This document shows, piece after piece, positions 25,493 to 34,676 of a DNA stretch of 64,000 nt; position 1 is the first letter of the stretch, and each line of letters opens with the position of its first letter. The translations under genes were made by a program, and so were the position numbers. The stretch is from Ochrobactrum vermis. Its GTDB lineage: Bacteria; Pseudomonadota; Alphaproteobacteria; Rhizobiales; Rhizobiaceae. Location of the stretch: NCBI RefSeq assembly GCF_002975205.1, contig NZ_PCOC01000002.1, positions 883,001-947,000 of the forward strand, read 5' to 3'. Below the pieces are notes generated by a model, which was given only the letters and a program-made list of their open reading frames with translations, was not told the origin of the DNA and did no database searches.

Positions 25493-26545
25493 ATGAAAGA
25501 GGTTTCGCTGCGCGGCATCACCAAGACTTTCGGGCAATTGACGGTCCTCGACCGTGTCGACCTCGATATTCAAAACGGAGAGTTTCTTGTACTGGTCGGG
25601 CCTTCCGGCTGCGGAAAATCCACGCTTCTGCGGATGGTGGCCGGACTTGAGCCCATTTCTGGTGGCGACCTTCTGATTGGCGGAGAGCGGGCCAATGAGC
25701 TGCCGCCACAGAAGCGCAATATTGCGATGGTATTTCAATCCTATGCGCTGTTCCCGCATATGACGGCGCGGGAAAATATTGGTTTTGGTCCGCGTATTCG
25801 CGGCGAAAAATCGGAAGAAACAGCTGCAAAGGTGGACAAGGCGGCTTCCATCCTCAATCTCCATTCCTATCTTGACCGCTATCCGCGCCAGCTTTCGGGC
25901 GGCCAGCGCCAGCGCGTCGCGATGGGGCGCGCCATCGTGCGCGAACCGTCGGTGTTTCTGTTCGATGAGCCGCTTTCCAATCTCGACGCCCAGTTGCGCG
26001 TGCAGATGCGCACGGAGATCAAAGCGTTGCATCAGCGCCTGAAATCGACGGTGATTTATGTCACCCATGATCAGATTGAGGCCATGACCATGGCCGACCG
26101 GATAGTGGTTATGAATCAGGGCAAGATTCAACAGATCGGCGCACCGCTGGACCTTTATGATCGTCCTGCCAACAAGTTTGTTGCGAGCTTTATCGGTTCG
26201 CCGTCGATGAGCTTCATTCCCGGAACTGTGTCGGGAGGAATATTCCGTACCGGTGAGGGTGAAGAGATTGCTGTTTCAGCGGGGCCGTCAGGCACCCGAC
26301 AGGTGGAAGCGGGCATTCGGCCAGAAAATTTCACGGTCGCGTCCACAGGCAAAGGGCTGACGCTCACCGTTGAAGTGATTGAGCCGACTGGTCCGGAAAC
26401 GCATGTCTATGGCCGGATTGCTGGACAGCCCATACGAGCTGTGTTTCGCGAGCGCATACATCTTGCGCCCGGCGAGCAAGTGCCTGTAACTGCAAAGAGC
26501 GAACACATACACCTTTTCGACAAGGATAGCGGTCTCCCGCTTTGA
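25493..26545 (+). CDS. Carbohydrate-type ABC transporter ATP-binding protein (UgpC/MsmX-like)
   Basis: A 350-residue ATPase with Walker [10 protein letters not shown], signature [15 protein letters not shown] and Walker [17 protein letters not shown], plus a C-terminal TOBE-type regulatory domain (about residues 240-350, with GIRPENF). It begins three bases after the SDR stop. It is the only suitable partner for the MalFG-type permeases on the opposite strand, which lack an ATPase in their own operon. Confidence 0.93.
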   Translation: MKEVSLRGITKTFGQLTVLDRVDLDIQNGEFLVLVGPSGCGKSTLLRMVAGLEPISGGDLLIGGERANELPPQKRNIAMVFQSYALFPHMTARENIGFGPRIRGEKSEETAAKVDKAASILNLHSYLDRYPRQLSGGQRQRVAMGRAIVREPSVFLFDEPLSNLDAQLRVQMRTEIKALHQRLKSTVIYVTHDQIEAMTMADRIVVMNQGKIQQIGAPLDLYDRPANKFVASFIGSPSMSFIPGTVSGGIFRTGEGEEIAVSAGPSGTRQVEAGIRPENFTVASTGKGLTLTVEVIEPTGPETHVYGRIAGQPIRAVFRERIHLAPGEQVPVTAKSEHIHLFDKDSGLPL

Positions 26546-26552
26546 ACTTCCC

Positions 26553-27434
26553 ATGAGCAAGGTTGCCGACATCATCACGCGGCTGCATGTTGTGGCGCAG
26601 GACGGATCGAAGTCCGACCGGCGTCTGGCTGCCCTCGTGCTGGCCGATCCTGATTACGCCTCTAAGGCGGCAATCTCGGAAATTGCAGCCAGAGCCGGGG
26701 TCAGCGAACCCACAGTGACCCGCTTTTGTCGGGCGCTCGGCTGTGATGGTGTTCGCGACTTCAAGTTTTTTCTGGCGCAGGCGCTGGCCATCGGTGGCCA
26801 GTATCTGACCGCGGAAATTCCCGCCCGTGACGTTCGGGAGAGTCGTATAGCCACGGCTGTGACCGATGCGGCAGTTGCAGCCATCCAGCGTGCGAGCGAC
26901 GGGCTCGACATGGGCGTATTGATGAAAGTGGCCGAACGGCTTGCCGCCGGTGGCCCTGTTCTGTGCCTCGGATCCGGCGGCATCTCTTCCATGCTGGCAA
27001 CAGAAATGCAGAATCGTTTGTTCCGGCTGGGTATTCCGGTCAGCGCGCAGGTCGATGGCCAATTGCAGCGCATGTATGCGGCAGTCACCACGCATGAGAC
27101 GACTGTAATCGCTTTCTCTGTCTCCGGTTTCGCGCGGTCTGTGGTGGAAGCCGTGCTGGTCGCGCGACAATATGGAGCGCAGACGGTAGCGATTACACCC
27201 GCCGGTTCCGATCTCGCCAGGGCGGCGGACGTGCTCATTCCCTATCAGGCCAATGAAGATGGCAATATTTACAAGCCGACATCGTCGCGCTTCGCGCTGC
27301 TCGCCATTCTCGACATGATCGCCACGGCCACAGCGGAAGCGCGTGGGCCGAAGGTGCTGGAAAGCCTGCGCCGCATCAAGCATAGCCTCAACACGCTCAC
27401 CATAGACGATCCGCGCTTGCCGCTGGGAGACTGA
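26553..27434 (+). CDS. RpiR-family transcriptional regulator
   Basis: A 293-residue regulator: an N-terminal helix-turn-helix (KAAISEIAARAGVSEPTVTRF with the recognition helix RFCRALGCDGVRDFKFFLAQ) and a C-terminal SIS sugar-phosphate-binding domain (about 125-260; GPVLCLGSGGISSM and TVIAFSVSGFARSVVEA). It sits inside the operon of SDR, ATPase and D-threonine-aldolase-like genes, so it likely senses an intermediate of this pathway and controls the divergent promoters. Confidence 0.92.
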   Translation: MSKVADIITRLHVVAQDGSKSDRRLAALVLADPDYASKAAISEIAARAGVSEPTVTRFCRALGCDGVRDFKFFLAQALAIGGQYLTAEIPARDVRESRIATAVTDAAVAAIQRASDGLDMGVLMKVAERLAAGGPVLCLGSGGISSMLATEMQNRLFRLGIPVSAQVDGQLQRMYAAVTTHETTVIAFSVSGFARSVVEAVLVARQYGAQTVAITPAGSDLARAADVLIPYQANEDGNIYKPTSSRFALLAILDMIATATAEARGPKVLESLRRIKHSLNTLTIDDPRLPLGD

Positions 27435-27437
27435 TTC

Positions 27438-28502
27438 ATGACCAGACCGAAAACCGTTCACGAGGTGGATACACCAGCGATCCTCATCGACGTTGACCGC
27501 GTGAAAGCAAACATCGCCAAGGCACAAGCGCATGCGGATTCCGTGGGCGTGAAACTGCGTCCGCATATCAAGACGCATAAACTGCCGCTCTTCGCCAAAA
27601 TGCAGGTGGAAGCGGGCGCAACCGGGATTACCTGCCAGAAACTTGGTGAAGCGGAAGTCATGGCCGATGCCGGGCTGACGGATATTTTCCTGCCCTACAA
27701 CATTCTCGGTCAGGAAAAGCTCGATCGCCTGCACGCCCTGCATCAACGCATCACATTGTCTGTAACGGTTGATAATCGAACCTCCCTTGCAGGGCTTGCA
27801 GCGTGGTTCACCGATGAAAAGCAGCCGCTGAAAGTGCTTGTCGAATGCGATACAGGCATGGGGCGCTGTGGTGTTCAGACGCCAGCCGAAGCATTGGACT
27901 TGGCGCGAATTATCGACCGGAGCGCAGGGCTGCGTTTTGGTGGGTTGATGACCTATCCCGCAGCGGGAAAACCAGACGAGGCCGAGCAGTGGCTCTACTC
28001 GGCACGTGAATTGCTTGAGGCGAACGGTCTTCCATGCGAGACGATTTCAAGCGGCGGAACGCCCGATATGTGGCGCGATCCCGGCGACAGCGTCGTCACG
28101 GAATATCGCCCTGGCACTTATATCTACTTCGACCGTTATCAGGTTGCGAAGGGAGCGGCGGCAGTAGATGACTGCGCCTTGACGGTGCTTTCAACGGTTG
28201 TCAGCCATCCAACACCTGAACGTGCGATCATCGATGCCGGTTCCAAGGCACTATCCAGCGATACGCTGGGACTGAGCGATTTTGGTGAAGTGATGGGACG
28301 TCCCGATGCCCATGTCGTTGGCCTGAGTGAGGAGCACGGCAAGCTGACCGGTGACGTCGCCGATCTGAAAGTTGGGGAACGGGTTCGGGTTATTCCCGAT
28401 CATGTCTGCGTCGTTTCCAATCTCTTTGACGAGATTCATCTCGTTTCGGGCGAAAATATCATCGACATCTTGCCGGTCGCCGCACGTGGAAAATTAAGAT
28501 AA
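27438..28502 (+). CDS. D-threonine aldolase/D-serine dehydratase (DSD1) family PLP enzyme
   Basis: A 354-residue fold-type III PLP enzyme. The PLP lysine is Lys45 in RPHIKTHK, and the C-terminal metal-binding pair is His322 and Cys324 in PDHVCVVSN. ECDTGMGRCGV is the conserved barrel strand. Members cleave D-threonine or dehydrate D-serine or D-3-hydroxyaspartate with a divalent metal. The start follows the RpiR stop by three bases. The substrate is probably a beta-hydroxy D-amino acid brought in by the neighbouring importer. Confidence 0.88.
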   Translation: MTRPKTVHEVDTPAILIDVDRVKANIAKAQAHADSVGVKLRPHIKTHKLPLFAKMQVEAGATGITCQKLGEAEVMADAGLTDIFLPYNILGQEKLDRLHALHQRITLSVTVDNRTSLAGLAAWFTDEKQPLKVLVECDTGMGRCGVQTPAEALDLARIIDRSAGLRFGGLMTYPAAGKPDEAEQWLYSARELLEANGLPCETISSGGTPDMWRDPGDSVVTEYRPGTYIYFDRYQVAKGAAAVDDCALTVLSTVVSHPTPERAIIDAGSKALSSDTLGLSDFGEVMGRPDAHVVGLSEEHGKLTGDVADLKVGERVRVIPDHVCVVSNLFDEIHLVSGENIIDILPVAARGKLR

Positions 28503-28515
28503 TCAGGAGGATAGC

Positions 28516-28989
28516 ATGAAGGATACGGCCAATCCGTTTGCTGGCGACAAGGATCGCGAACAGATTTGGGAAATGCTTGTGCGGCGCGATATCGAAGCTT
28601 TCGTATCGCAAGACTGGTCCATGGTGGCCGATGATTTCGATGAGGTGCGCTTCCTTGGCATTCATGCACATAACGATCGCGATCCCGACAAATGGGATGC
28701 GGGATTTCCGACGCTTATTAGTTATCGCGATGAATGGCTGCGGCAGGCAGCGGAAAGTGCGGCGGTCGAGTATGCCGAATCTCTGGCAGACGGCATTTTT
28801 CGCGCGACCAATCTGAGTGTTATCGACATTACCGGTGATATTGCCCTCGCCCGGAAAAAATTCGATGGAACCATTGCAAAGAACGACGGAACCGTCGATC
28901 GCCTCAACTGGCAGACGCTTTATTTTTGCCGTCGTGAAGGCGCGCGCTGGAAGATTACCGGCTTTGTCGGATATATGGCTTATCGCTGA
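28516..28989 (+). CDS. NTF2-like (SnoaL-type) small protein of unknown function
   Basis: A 157-residue soluble protein. An N-terminal helix pair (REQIWEMLVRRDIEAFVSQD) and the pattern NLSVIDITGDIALARKKFDG followed by WQTLYFCRREGARWKITGFVGYM fit the cone-shaped NTF2-like fold. No catalytic residues can be named. It has a good AGGAGG ribosome site and lies 13 bases after the PLP enzyme gene, so it belongs to that operon. It may be a small isomerase/hydrolase or a binding protein. Confidence 0.75.
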   Translation: MKDTANPFAGDKDREQIWEMLVRRDIEAFVSQDWSMVADDFDEVRFLGIHAHNDRDPDKWDAGFPTLISYRDEWLRQAAESAAVEYAESLADGIFRATNLSVIDITGDIALARKKFDGTIAKNDGTVDRLNWQTLYFCRREGARWKITGFVGYMAYR

Positions 28990-29016
28990 GAAATCGGGGT
29001 ATCAAGCCTCATCTAC

Positions 29017-29045
29017 CGAGGCGCGGATTGTTCATTTGCGCCTCG
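29017..29045 (+). terminator. Hairpin at the end of the SDR-DSD1 operon
   Basis: CGAGGCGC (29017-29024) pairs with GCGCCTCG (29038-29045) around a 13-base loop, 28 bases after the last stop codon. It is followed by TTCCAAAAA, so the T-run is poor, but its position suits a terminator. Confidence 0.55.
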
Positions 29046-29284
29046 TTCCAAAAATATGGGCGAGATAATTGCAGTTGCTTCTTAAGTAAATTCCAAAAAA
29101 ACACGTATTATTGAGTATAGAAGGTGAACTAGAAATAAATTAAATGGAAATATCAGATTATATTTATAAATAATAGAAAATTAAAATAGTTCAAATTTAG
29201 AACCATATTTGGTATGTAATATAATCTTACTTAGTATTCTAAATTTTTGAAGCTATGGTTTCTCTCGAAACGAGGAGGAGTATC
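29046..29284. other. AT-rich non-coding leader of the RTX gene
   Basis: About 240 bases of very AT-rich DNA (especially 29090-29240) with no open frame. The base composition is unlike the surrounding genes, which may mark horizontal acquisition of the RTX gene or an H-NS/MucR-type silenced promoter. Confidence 0.5.
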
Positions 29285-30841
29285 ATGGCAAAGATCGTCG
29301 GCACGGCCAATTCAGACAATATCGTTGGTTCTGATGAGAATGATCGCATCTGGGGTCTGGCTGGAAATGATTTTATCGAGGGAGGTCGCGGCAGCGACAT
29401 TCTCGATGGGGGTGAGGGCGATGACGTTCTGACTGCAACCGGGGAAGACCCGTCCGGATTTGATGAACTTGCGGGAGGGGCAGGCAATGACCGTCTCATC
29501 TTCAATTTCGTCGGGGGGGCTGCACGAGGCGGAGATGGAACTGATACGCTGGTAGCCGACCTGTCGAACCAGAAAGATGCAGTTGTGTTCAGCGCACCGC
29601 AAGGGCACGTTTACTGGGGGGATCCAACCGCCAGTGACCATCACCTCTATTTCACGGATCTCGAACGTCTCAATCTACAGACCGGCGCAGGCAACGATGC
29701 CATTGATGCAACGGGATTTGCCTTTGCCAACATTTACGCCGGTGCGGGCAATGACAGGATCGTGGCCGGAATCGGCAACGACCAGATTTTCGGCGGTGCC
29801 GGACAGGATCATATTCTGGGTGGGGGTGGCGAAGACAATATCCGGGGCGGCAGCGGCAACGATGTAATTGATGGAAGCAACGGCGACGACAATATTTCCG
29901 GCGACGAAGGCAGTGATACCCTGTTCGGCGGGCGGGGTAACGATACCCTGAATGGCGGTGACGGCGACGATATGCTGAACGGTGGCGACGGCAACGATAC
30001 CCTCTTTGGAGGACAAGGCTCGGACACCTTGGTCGGTGGTGCGGGCAATGACGTGTTCACCAGTTATGCCGCCGATGACGACATCATGATTGGCGGCGAG
30101 GGCAATGACAGTTTTTCGGCGGGTGTGCAGGATAGCTACTATGCCGGATACTGGTTCCAGATGTCGGGCGGAGCCGGTGACGACACGTTTTCGATTTATT
30201 GTGACGACAATTTCGGCAGCGTGGACGGCGGCGAAGGCGTTGACACACTCTCGGTGAATTTTGACGACGTTGCTCCCGGCTTCACCTTTGATGCCACATC
30301 CTACACTACAATAGAGAAGTTCAACCTCGACGTTCGTTCGGCGACCAGAGGGGCCCAGATATTCGGCGGGGCTGGCGATGATAGCATCACCAGTTCGGAG
30401 ACGTTTCGGGAAGGCTTCAGCGGCCATGACACATATGACGGACGTGGAGGCAATGACTACATCTACGGCGCAAGCGGTTCCGACAGCCTCTTGGGAGGAG
30501 ACGGTGACGACGAGCTGAACGGCGGCGATGGTTTGGACCGGCTGCTGGGCGGGACAGGTTCCGACACGCTGACCGGAGGCGCCGACGCCGATACATTTAT
30601 CTGGGGCGATGAATCCGTTGAGGCTGGAGGTCTCGACCGTGTTACTGACTTCAATGTGGACAGTGGGGATGTTCTCCTGTTCCGAGGCGTCGACACTATC
30701 GCAAGCTTCGAAAGTTTCGTCACGGCATCGGTCGATACATCAGAAGGCGTCTTCGTGAGCATCGATGGTACGGCAAATGGAATCGTCATCGAGAATGTTA
30801 CACTCGCCGAATTGACTGAAAACGACGTCACTTTCGCCTGA
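29285..30841 (+). CDS. RTX (haemolysin-type calcium-binding repeat) secreted protein
   Basis: A 518-residue acidic, glycine/aspartate-rich protein built almost wholly of GGxGxDxxx nonapeptide repeats: one set at about residues 10-45, a long block at 140-260 and a third near 400-445. Calcium-filled beta-rolls are expected. No lipase, protease or adhesin domain is seen. The C-terminus (DRVTDFNVDSGDVLLF to NDVTFA) resembles type I secretion signals, and there is no Sec signal. ATG 29285 is chosen because GAGGAGG lies just upstream. No ABC/HlyD secretion genes lie nearby, so export would need a transporter encoded elsewhere. Confidence 0.88.
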   Translation: MAKIVGTANSDNIVGSDENDRIWGLAGNDFIEGGRGSDILDGGEGDDVLTATGEDPSGFDELAGGAGNDRLIFNFVGGAARGGDGTDTLVADLSNQKDAVVFSAPQGHVYWGDPTASDHHLYFTDLERLNLQTGAGNDAIDATGFAFANIYAGAGNDRIVAGIGNDQIFGGAGQDHILGGGGEDNIRGGSGNDVIDGSNGDDNISGDEGSDTLFGGRGNDTLNGGDGDDMLNGGDGNDTLFGGQGSDTLVGGAGNDVFTSYAADDDIMIGGEGNDSFSAGVQDSYYAGYWFQMSGGAGDDTFSIYCDDNFGSVDGGEGVDTLSVNFDDVAPGFTFDATSYTTIEKFNLDVRSATRGAQIFGGAGDDSITSSETFREGFSGHDTYDGRGGNDYIYGASGSDSLLGGDGDDELNGGDGLDRLLGGTGSDTLTGGADADTFIWGDESVEAGGLDRVTDFNVDSGDVLLFRGVDTIASFESFVTASVDTSEGVFVSIDGTANGIVIENVTLAELTENDVTFA

Positions 30842-31517
30842 TGTGAAGCTCTCGTTATGAGAGCGACCTGACAATGTCGATTGTCTCTTCCGGTCCTTTC
30901 CGGGAGAGCATAATTATGGTCGGGAAAAATCCACTCATGCTGGGACGTGTTGCCGGAATCCGATGCACTGTGCTTGCGAAAAAATCGAAACGGGACATCA
31001 TTCCTGGCAGCCTCGGGTGTTTTTTGCCGTGACCCAAAGTAACTTTGATTGACAGTATAATCACACTATTTTTCTGTAATTAGGGCCATCTTTATCCAGA
31101 ATAATAATAATTCTGATGATGTCGCAGCTGATAGCATATTTGTCGCAGCCCGTTCCGATAATTGACTGGAGCGGGACTACTATTGCCTTCAGACTGGTCG
31201 ATTGTCTCCTGCTTTGAGGGTCGTCGAACTGTCTTCAAAATTCGTCGTGCGACCCTTCAAAAAAATCATCCAAGGGGACGGTTGCTGGACGGATCATTCA
31301 GATGAATTCACGGCTGTGGGTGGACATGTCGGGAAATGACCTATATAGAATCAAGCAATCTATCGATAATCATTCCATGCGGACCGTTCGCGGAACGCAG
31401 ATCGTGTGTGAGCGATTTGCGTTGGAATGAAGTTCTATCATTGTTAAAAAGGAGATTAAGTCCGCCAGCACAGCGGGGTTAAACTTAATGCATGGTATTT
31501 TATACAAGGAAGAAAGT
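30842..31517. other. Non-coding region between the RTX gene and proV
   Basis: About 680 bases. A small hairpin GCTCTC-GTTAT-GAGAGC follows the RTX stop (30848-30864) without a T-run. TTGACA occurs at 31049 but no well-spaced -10 box follows. No credible coding frame. It should contain the osmotically controlled promoter of proVWX, which I cannot place. Confidence 0.45.
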
Positions 31518-32702
31518 ATGAAGTCGCCGGCTAAGACGAAAATAAGCTTGAAGAGCGTTTTTAAAGTCTTCGGCGATGATCCGGAGCGTGCAATGAAGGA
31601 ATTGCGCGCAGGTAAGTCAAAAACCCAGATTCACAGCGAACTCGGCGCGACAATCGGCGTCGACGATGCGACCTTCGATATCTACGAAGGCGAAGTATTC
31701 GTTATCATGGGACTCTCGGGCTCGGGCAAGTCTACGCTTCTGCGTTTGCTCAATCGCCTGATCGAACCAACTGCCGGTTCCATCGAAGTGGACGGCCGTG
31801 ACATCGTCGAGATGAGCAAGCGCGAGCTGATCGATCTTCGTCGCCGCGACATGAGCATGGTGTTCCAGTCTTTCGCGCTTCTGCCCAATCGCTCGGTTCT
31901 GAACAATGCCTCGTTCGGCCTTGAAGTGGCTGGAATGGGCGAGACGGAGCGTCATCAGAAAGCGCTGAATGCACTCGCTGCCGTCGGGCTTGAGCCATAT
32001 GCCCACAGCATGCCTGACCAGCTTTCCGGCGGCATGAAACAGCGTGTCGGATTGGCGCGCGCTCTGGCAAGCGAGCCGACCATTCTCCTGATGGACGAGG
32101 CTTTTTCCGCACTTGATCCGCTGATTCGCACCGAAATGCAGGACGAACTCAAGCGGCTTCAGGCAGAACATAGCCGGACGATCATTTTCGTCAGTCATGA
32201 TCTGGACGAAGCCATGCGTATCGGCGACCGTATCTGCATCATGCAGCACGGCAAGGTCGTGCAGGTTGGAACGCCGAATGAAATCGTTTCAGCACCGGCC
32301 AACGATTATGTTCGTTCCTTCTTCCGCAATGTCGATGTGTCGCGTGTTTTCAAGGCTGCCGATGTGGCCCGCGAGGACGAGCTGATCGTCTTCGAGCCCG
32401 AACAGCTGGCAACAGCGCTCGAACGTTTCGATGCGAGCGGCCAGACGTTCGGCGTGCTGATAGATGCAGACCGCACATATCGCGGCATGGTCAGCCGCGA
32501 CGCATTGGCAAAGGGTGCTGTAGCGCAAGATGGGGAGAGACTGGATAGTGTCCCTGCTATCGAAGCCGAGGCCCCCCTTTCCGGATTGCTGACGCAGGTG
32601 GCGGAAAGCCCCTGGCCGGTTCCGGTTACTGACCGCCAGAACCGCTATGTCGGTGCCATCAGCAAATCGGCATTGCTTGAAACGCTTGGCCGCGCGGGTT
32701 GA
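31518..32702 (+). CDS. proV: Glycine betaine/proline ABC transporter ATP-binding protein
   Basis: A 394-residue ProV/OpuAA ATPase. An N-terminal family extension (FKVFGDDPERAMKELRAGKS) precedes Walker A GLSGSGKST (65-73). The signature is LSGGMKQRVGLARAL and Walker B ILLMDEAFSALD. Two C-terminal CBS-type modules (about 280-390) are thought to sense ionic strength in homologues. ATG 31518 has AAGGAAG upstream; an in-frame ATG ten codons earlier has none. With proW and proX it imports osmoprotectants. Confidence 0.93.
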   Translation: MKSPAKTKISLKSVFKVFGDDPERAMKELRAGKSKTQIHSELGATIGVDDATFDIYEGEVFVIMGLSGSGKSTLLRLLNRLIEPTAGSIEVDGRDIVEMSKRELIDLRRRDMSMVFQSFALLPNRSVLNNASFGLEVAGMGETERHQKALNALAAVGLEPYAHSMPDQLSGGMKQRVGLARALASEPTILLMDEAFSALDPLIRTEMQDELKRLQAEHSRTIIFVSHDLDEAMRIGDRICIMQHGKVVQVGTPNEIVSAPANDYVRSFFRNVDVSRVFKAADVAREDELIVFEPEQLATALERFDASGQTFGVLIDADRTYRGMVSRDALAKGAVAQDGERLDSVPAIEAEAPLSGLLTQVAESPWPVPVTDRQNRYVGAISKSALLETLGRAG

Positions 32703-32783
32703 GACCTGCGCGCCAACGGACTTTTGCCCGATGAAGGCAGAATTGGTCCAATCCAGAAGAAATACGGAAATGGACGGTAAAAT

Positions 32784-33689
32784 ATGGATTTGAATTTTAG
32801 TGTCGGCGGATGGGCGGATGTTGTGGTCAATTACATTCTCGACCACTTTACGCCCGCGCTCGATATGATCGCAGCCGCTATCGGTTTTGTTACCGACGGC
32901 ATCCAAAATGCTCTTCTTGTTGTTCCGCCGATAGGCGGGGTTGCAATTCTCACATTGCTTGCGTTGTGGCGCGTCGGATGGAAATTCGCGATTTTCGCAG
33001 CTCTCGCATTGGGGCTCATCATCCACATGGAATTGTGGACCGGTACGATGGAAAGCCTTTCTCTGGTGCTGGCCTCTACGGTTATCGCTGTCGTGATCGG
33101 TATTCCGCTCGGCATCGCCATGGCGCGGAACGATACGGTCGCCTCGATTGTGCGTCCGGTACTCGATCTTATGCAGACGATGCCCGCTTTCGTCTATCTC
33201 ATTCCGGCAGCAATGTTTTTCGGCCTTGGTGCCGTGCCCGGAACGATTGCGACGGTGATCTTCGCCATGCCGCCGGTCGTGCGTCTGACCAATCTCGGTA
33301 TCCGGCAGGTGCATGCTGAGTTCGTCGAAGCCGGACTGGCCTTTGGCTGCACGTCGCGGCAGCTTCTGTTCAAGGTGCAGCTTCCGAACGCCATGCCCTC
33401 GATCATGGCCGGTATCAACCAGACAATCATGTTGTCGCTCTCGATGGTGGTTATCGCATCGATGATCGGCGCCGGCGGCCTCGGCAATACGGTTCTGACC
33501 GGCATTCAGCGCCTCAATGTGGGCCTTGGCTTCGAAGGTGGCCTTGCGGTGGTCATTCTGGCGGTCATTCTCGACCGCATTACCCAAAGCTTCGGCAAGG
33601 GCGGCACGGGATTTTTCAAGAGGCTGGCATCTTTAAGAAAGGCGGCGGACACCCAATCCGCCTCGTCCTTTCGCAAGCAGGAAGCATGA
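32784..33689 (+). CDS. proW: Glycine betaine/proline ABC transporter permease
   Basis: A 301-residue ProW/OpuAB permease with about six to seven membrane segments. Family segments include LVLASTVIAVVIGIPLGIAMAR, VRPVLDLMQTMPAFVYLIPA, and the EAA loop EAGLAFGCTSRQLLFKVQLP followed by GINQTIMLSLSMVVIASMIG. It is 81 bases downstream of proV and in the same direction as proX. Confidence 0.93.
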   Translation: MDLNFSVGGWADVVVNYILDHFTPALDMIAAAIGFVTDGIQNALLVVPPIGGVAILTLLALWRVGWKFAIFAALALGLIIHMELWTGTMESLSLVLASTVIAVVIGIPLGIAMARNDTVASIVRPVLDLMQTMPAFVYLIPAAMFFGLGAVPGTIATVIFAMPPVVRLTNLGIRQVHAEFVEAGLAFGCTSRQLLFKVQLPNAMPSIMAGINQTIMLSLSMVVIASMIGAGGLGNTVLTGIQRLNVGLGFEGGLAVVILAVILDRITQSFGKGGTGFFKRLASLRKAADTQSASSFRKQEA

Positions 33690-33760
33690 AGCAGACAAAA
33701 ACAACCAAGAATAACCCAATAATAACAATGGGAACTGATACCAATCGAAAAGGAGAAACT

Positions 33761-34627
33761 ATGTTAGGCAAACTAACCAAATTCGGTCTGGCGGCAGTTG
33801 TGGCGGGAACGATGACCATGGGCGCAGCATTTGCGCAGGACGGCAAGCCGGTGAAAATCGGCTGGGCACCCTGGTCGGATGCTGAATTCGTCACCAAACT
33901 TGCCAAGAAGCTGATCGAAGACAATCTCGGCCAGAAGGTCGAGCTGGTTCAGACTGACGTGGCCCCACTCTATCAGGGTGTGAGCCGTGGCGATATCGAT
34001 GCCATGATGATGGCCTGGTTGCCGGAAACGCATGCCGACTACTATGCGCGCGTGAAGGACAAGGTCGAAGACCTTGGCCCGCTCTATGAAGGCGCAAAGC
34101 TCGGCTGGATCGTTCCGGCTTACATCCCGGAAAGCGAGATCAGCTCCATTGAAGACCTGAAGAAGCCGGAAGTTCGCGAGAAGCTGAAGGGCGAAATTCA
34201 GGGCATCGACCCGGGTGCTGGCCTTACTCGCCTGTCACAGGAAGCGATCAAGAAATACGGGCTGGACTACAAGCTCAATATTTCAAGTGAAGCGGCCATG
34301 CTGACGACGGTTGACCGCGCCACGCGTTCTGACGGCTGGTTCGTGGCAACTTCGTGGAGCCCGCACTGGATGTTCGGCAAGTACAAGCTTCGTTACATTG
34401 CCGATCCTGAAGGCGCTCTTGGCGGCGCAGAACATATCGACGCCATCGCACGCAAGGGCTTCAAGGAAGATAATCCGAAGGTCGCATCGCTGCTGACCAA
34501 GATGAGCATTCCGATCAGCGAGCTTGAGGCTGCGATGTTCGATGCGCAGGAGACGTCTTACGAGAAGGCAGTCGATAAATATATCGCGGACCATCCGGAC
34601 CGCATCAAGGAATGGCTGGCCGAGTAA
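33761..34627 (+). CDS. proX: Glycine betaine/proline ABC transporter substrate-binding protein
   Basis: A 288-residue OpuAC-family protein. The signal peptide LTKFGLAAVVAGTMTMGAAF ends near residue 25 (AFA-QDG). KIGWAPWSDAEFVTKLAKKL, the tryptophan-bearing MMAWLPETHADYY, and DGWFVATSWSPHWMFGKY supply the aromatic residues that cage quaternary amines in this family. ATG 33761 has AGGAG upstream. An earlier in-frame ATG at 33686 overlaps proW and would give a non-signal-like leader. Confidence 0.93.
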   Translation: MLGKLTKFGLAAVVAGTMTMGAAFAQDGKPVKIGWAPWSDAEFVTKLAKKLIEDNLGQKVELVQTDVAPLYQGVSRGDIDAMMMAWLPETHADYYARVKDKVEDLGPLYEGAKLGWIVPAYIPESEISSIEDLKKPEVREKLKGEIQGIDPGAGLTRLSQEAIKKYGLDYKLNISSEAAMLTTVDRATRSDGWFVATSWSPHWMFGKYKLRYIADPEGALGGAEHIDAIARKGFKEDNPKVASLLTKMSIPISELEAAMFDAQETSYEKAVDKYIADHPDRIKEWLAE

Positions 34628-34646
34628 CTGGTTCCAGCAAAAAATG

Positions 34647-34671
34647 AGCCCCGGTTATCCGGGGCTTTTTC
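34647..34671 (+). terminator. Terminator of proVWX
   Basis: AGCCCCGG-TTAT-CCGGGGCT followed by TTTTTCC, 19 bases after the proX stop: a textbook intrinsic terminator. Confidence 0.9.
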
Positions 34672-34676
34672 CTTTC

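Noticed and set aside
24647-26131. A 494-codon minus-strand frame opposite the SDR and ATPase genes
   Set aside because: The plus-strand proteins have full catalytic motifs; the opposite frame has none.
29400-30600. Repeated GGxGxDxxx-coding units as a CRISPR or DNA tandem repeat
   Set aside because: The repetition is at protein level (RTX nonapeptides) with variable codons and no spacers.
30855-31064. A 69-codon minus-strand frame after the RTX gene
   Set aside because: No ribosome site or family features, and its composition is not protein-like.
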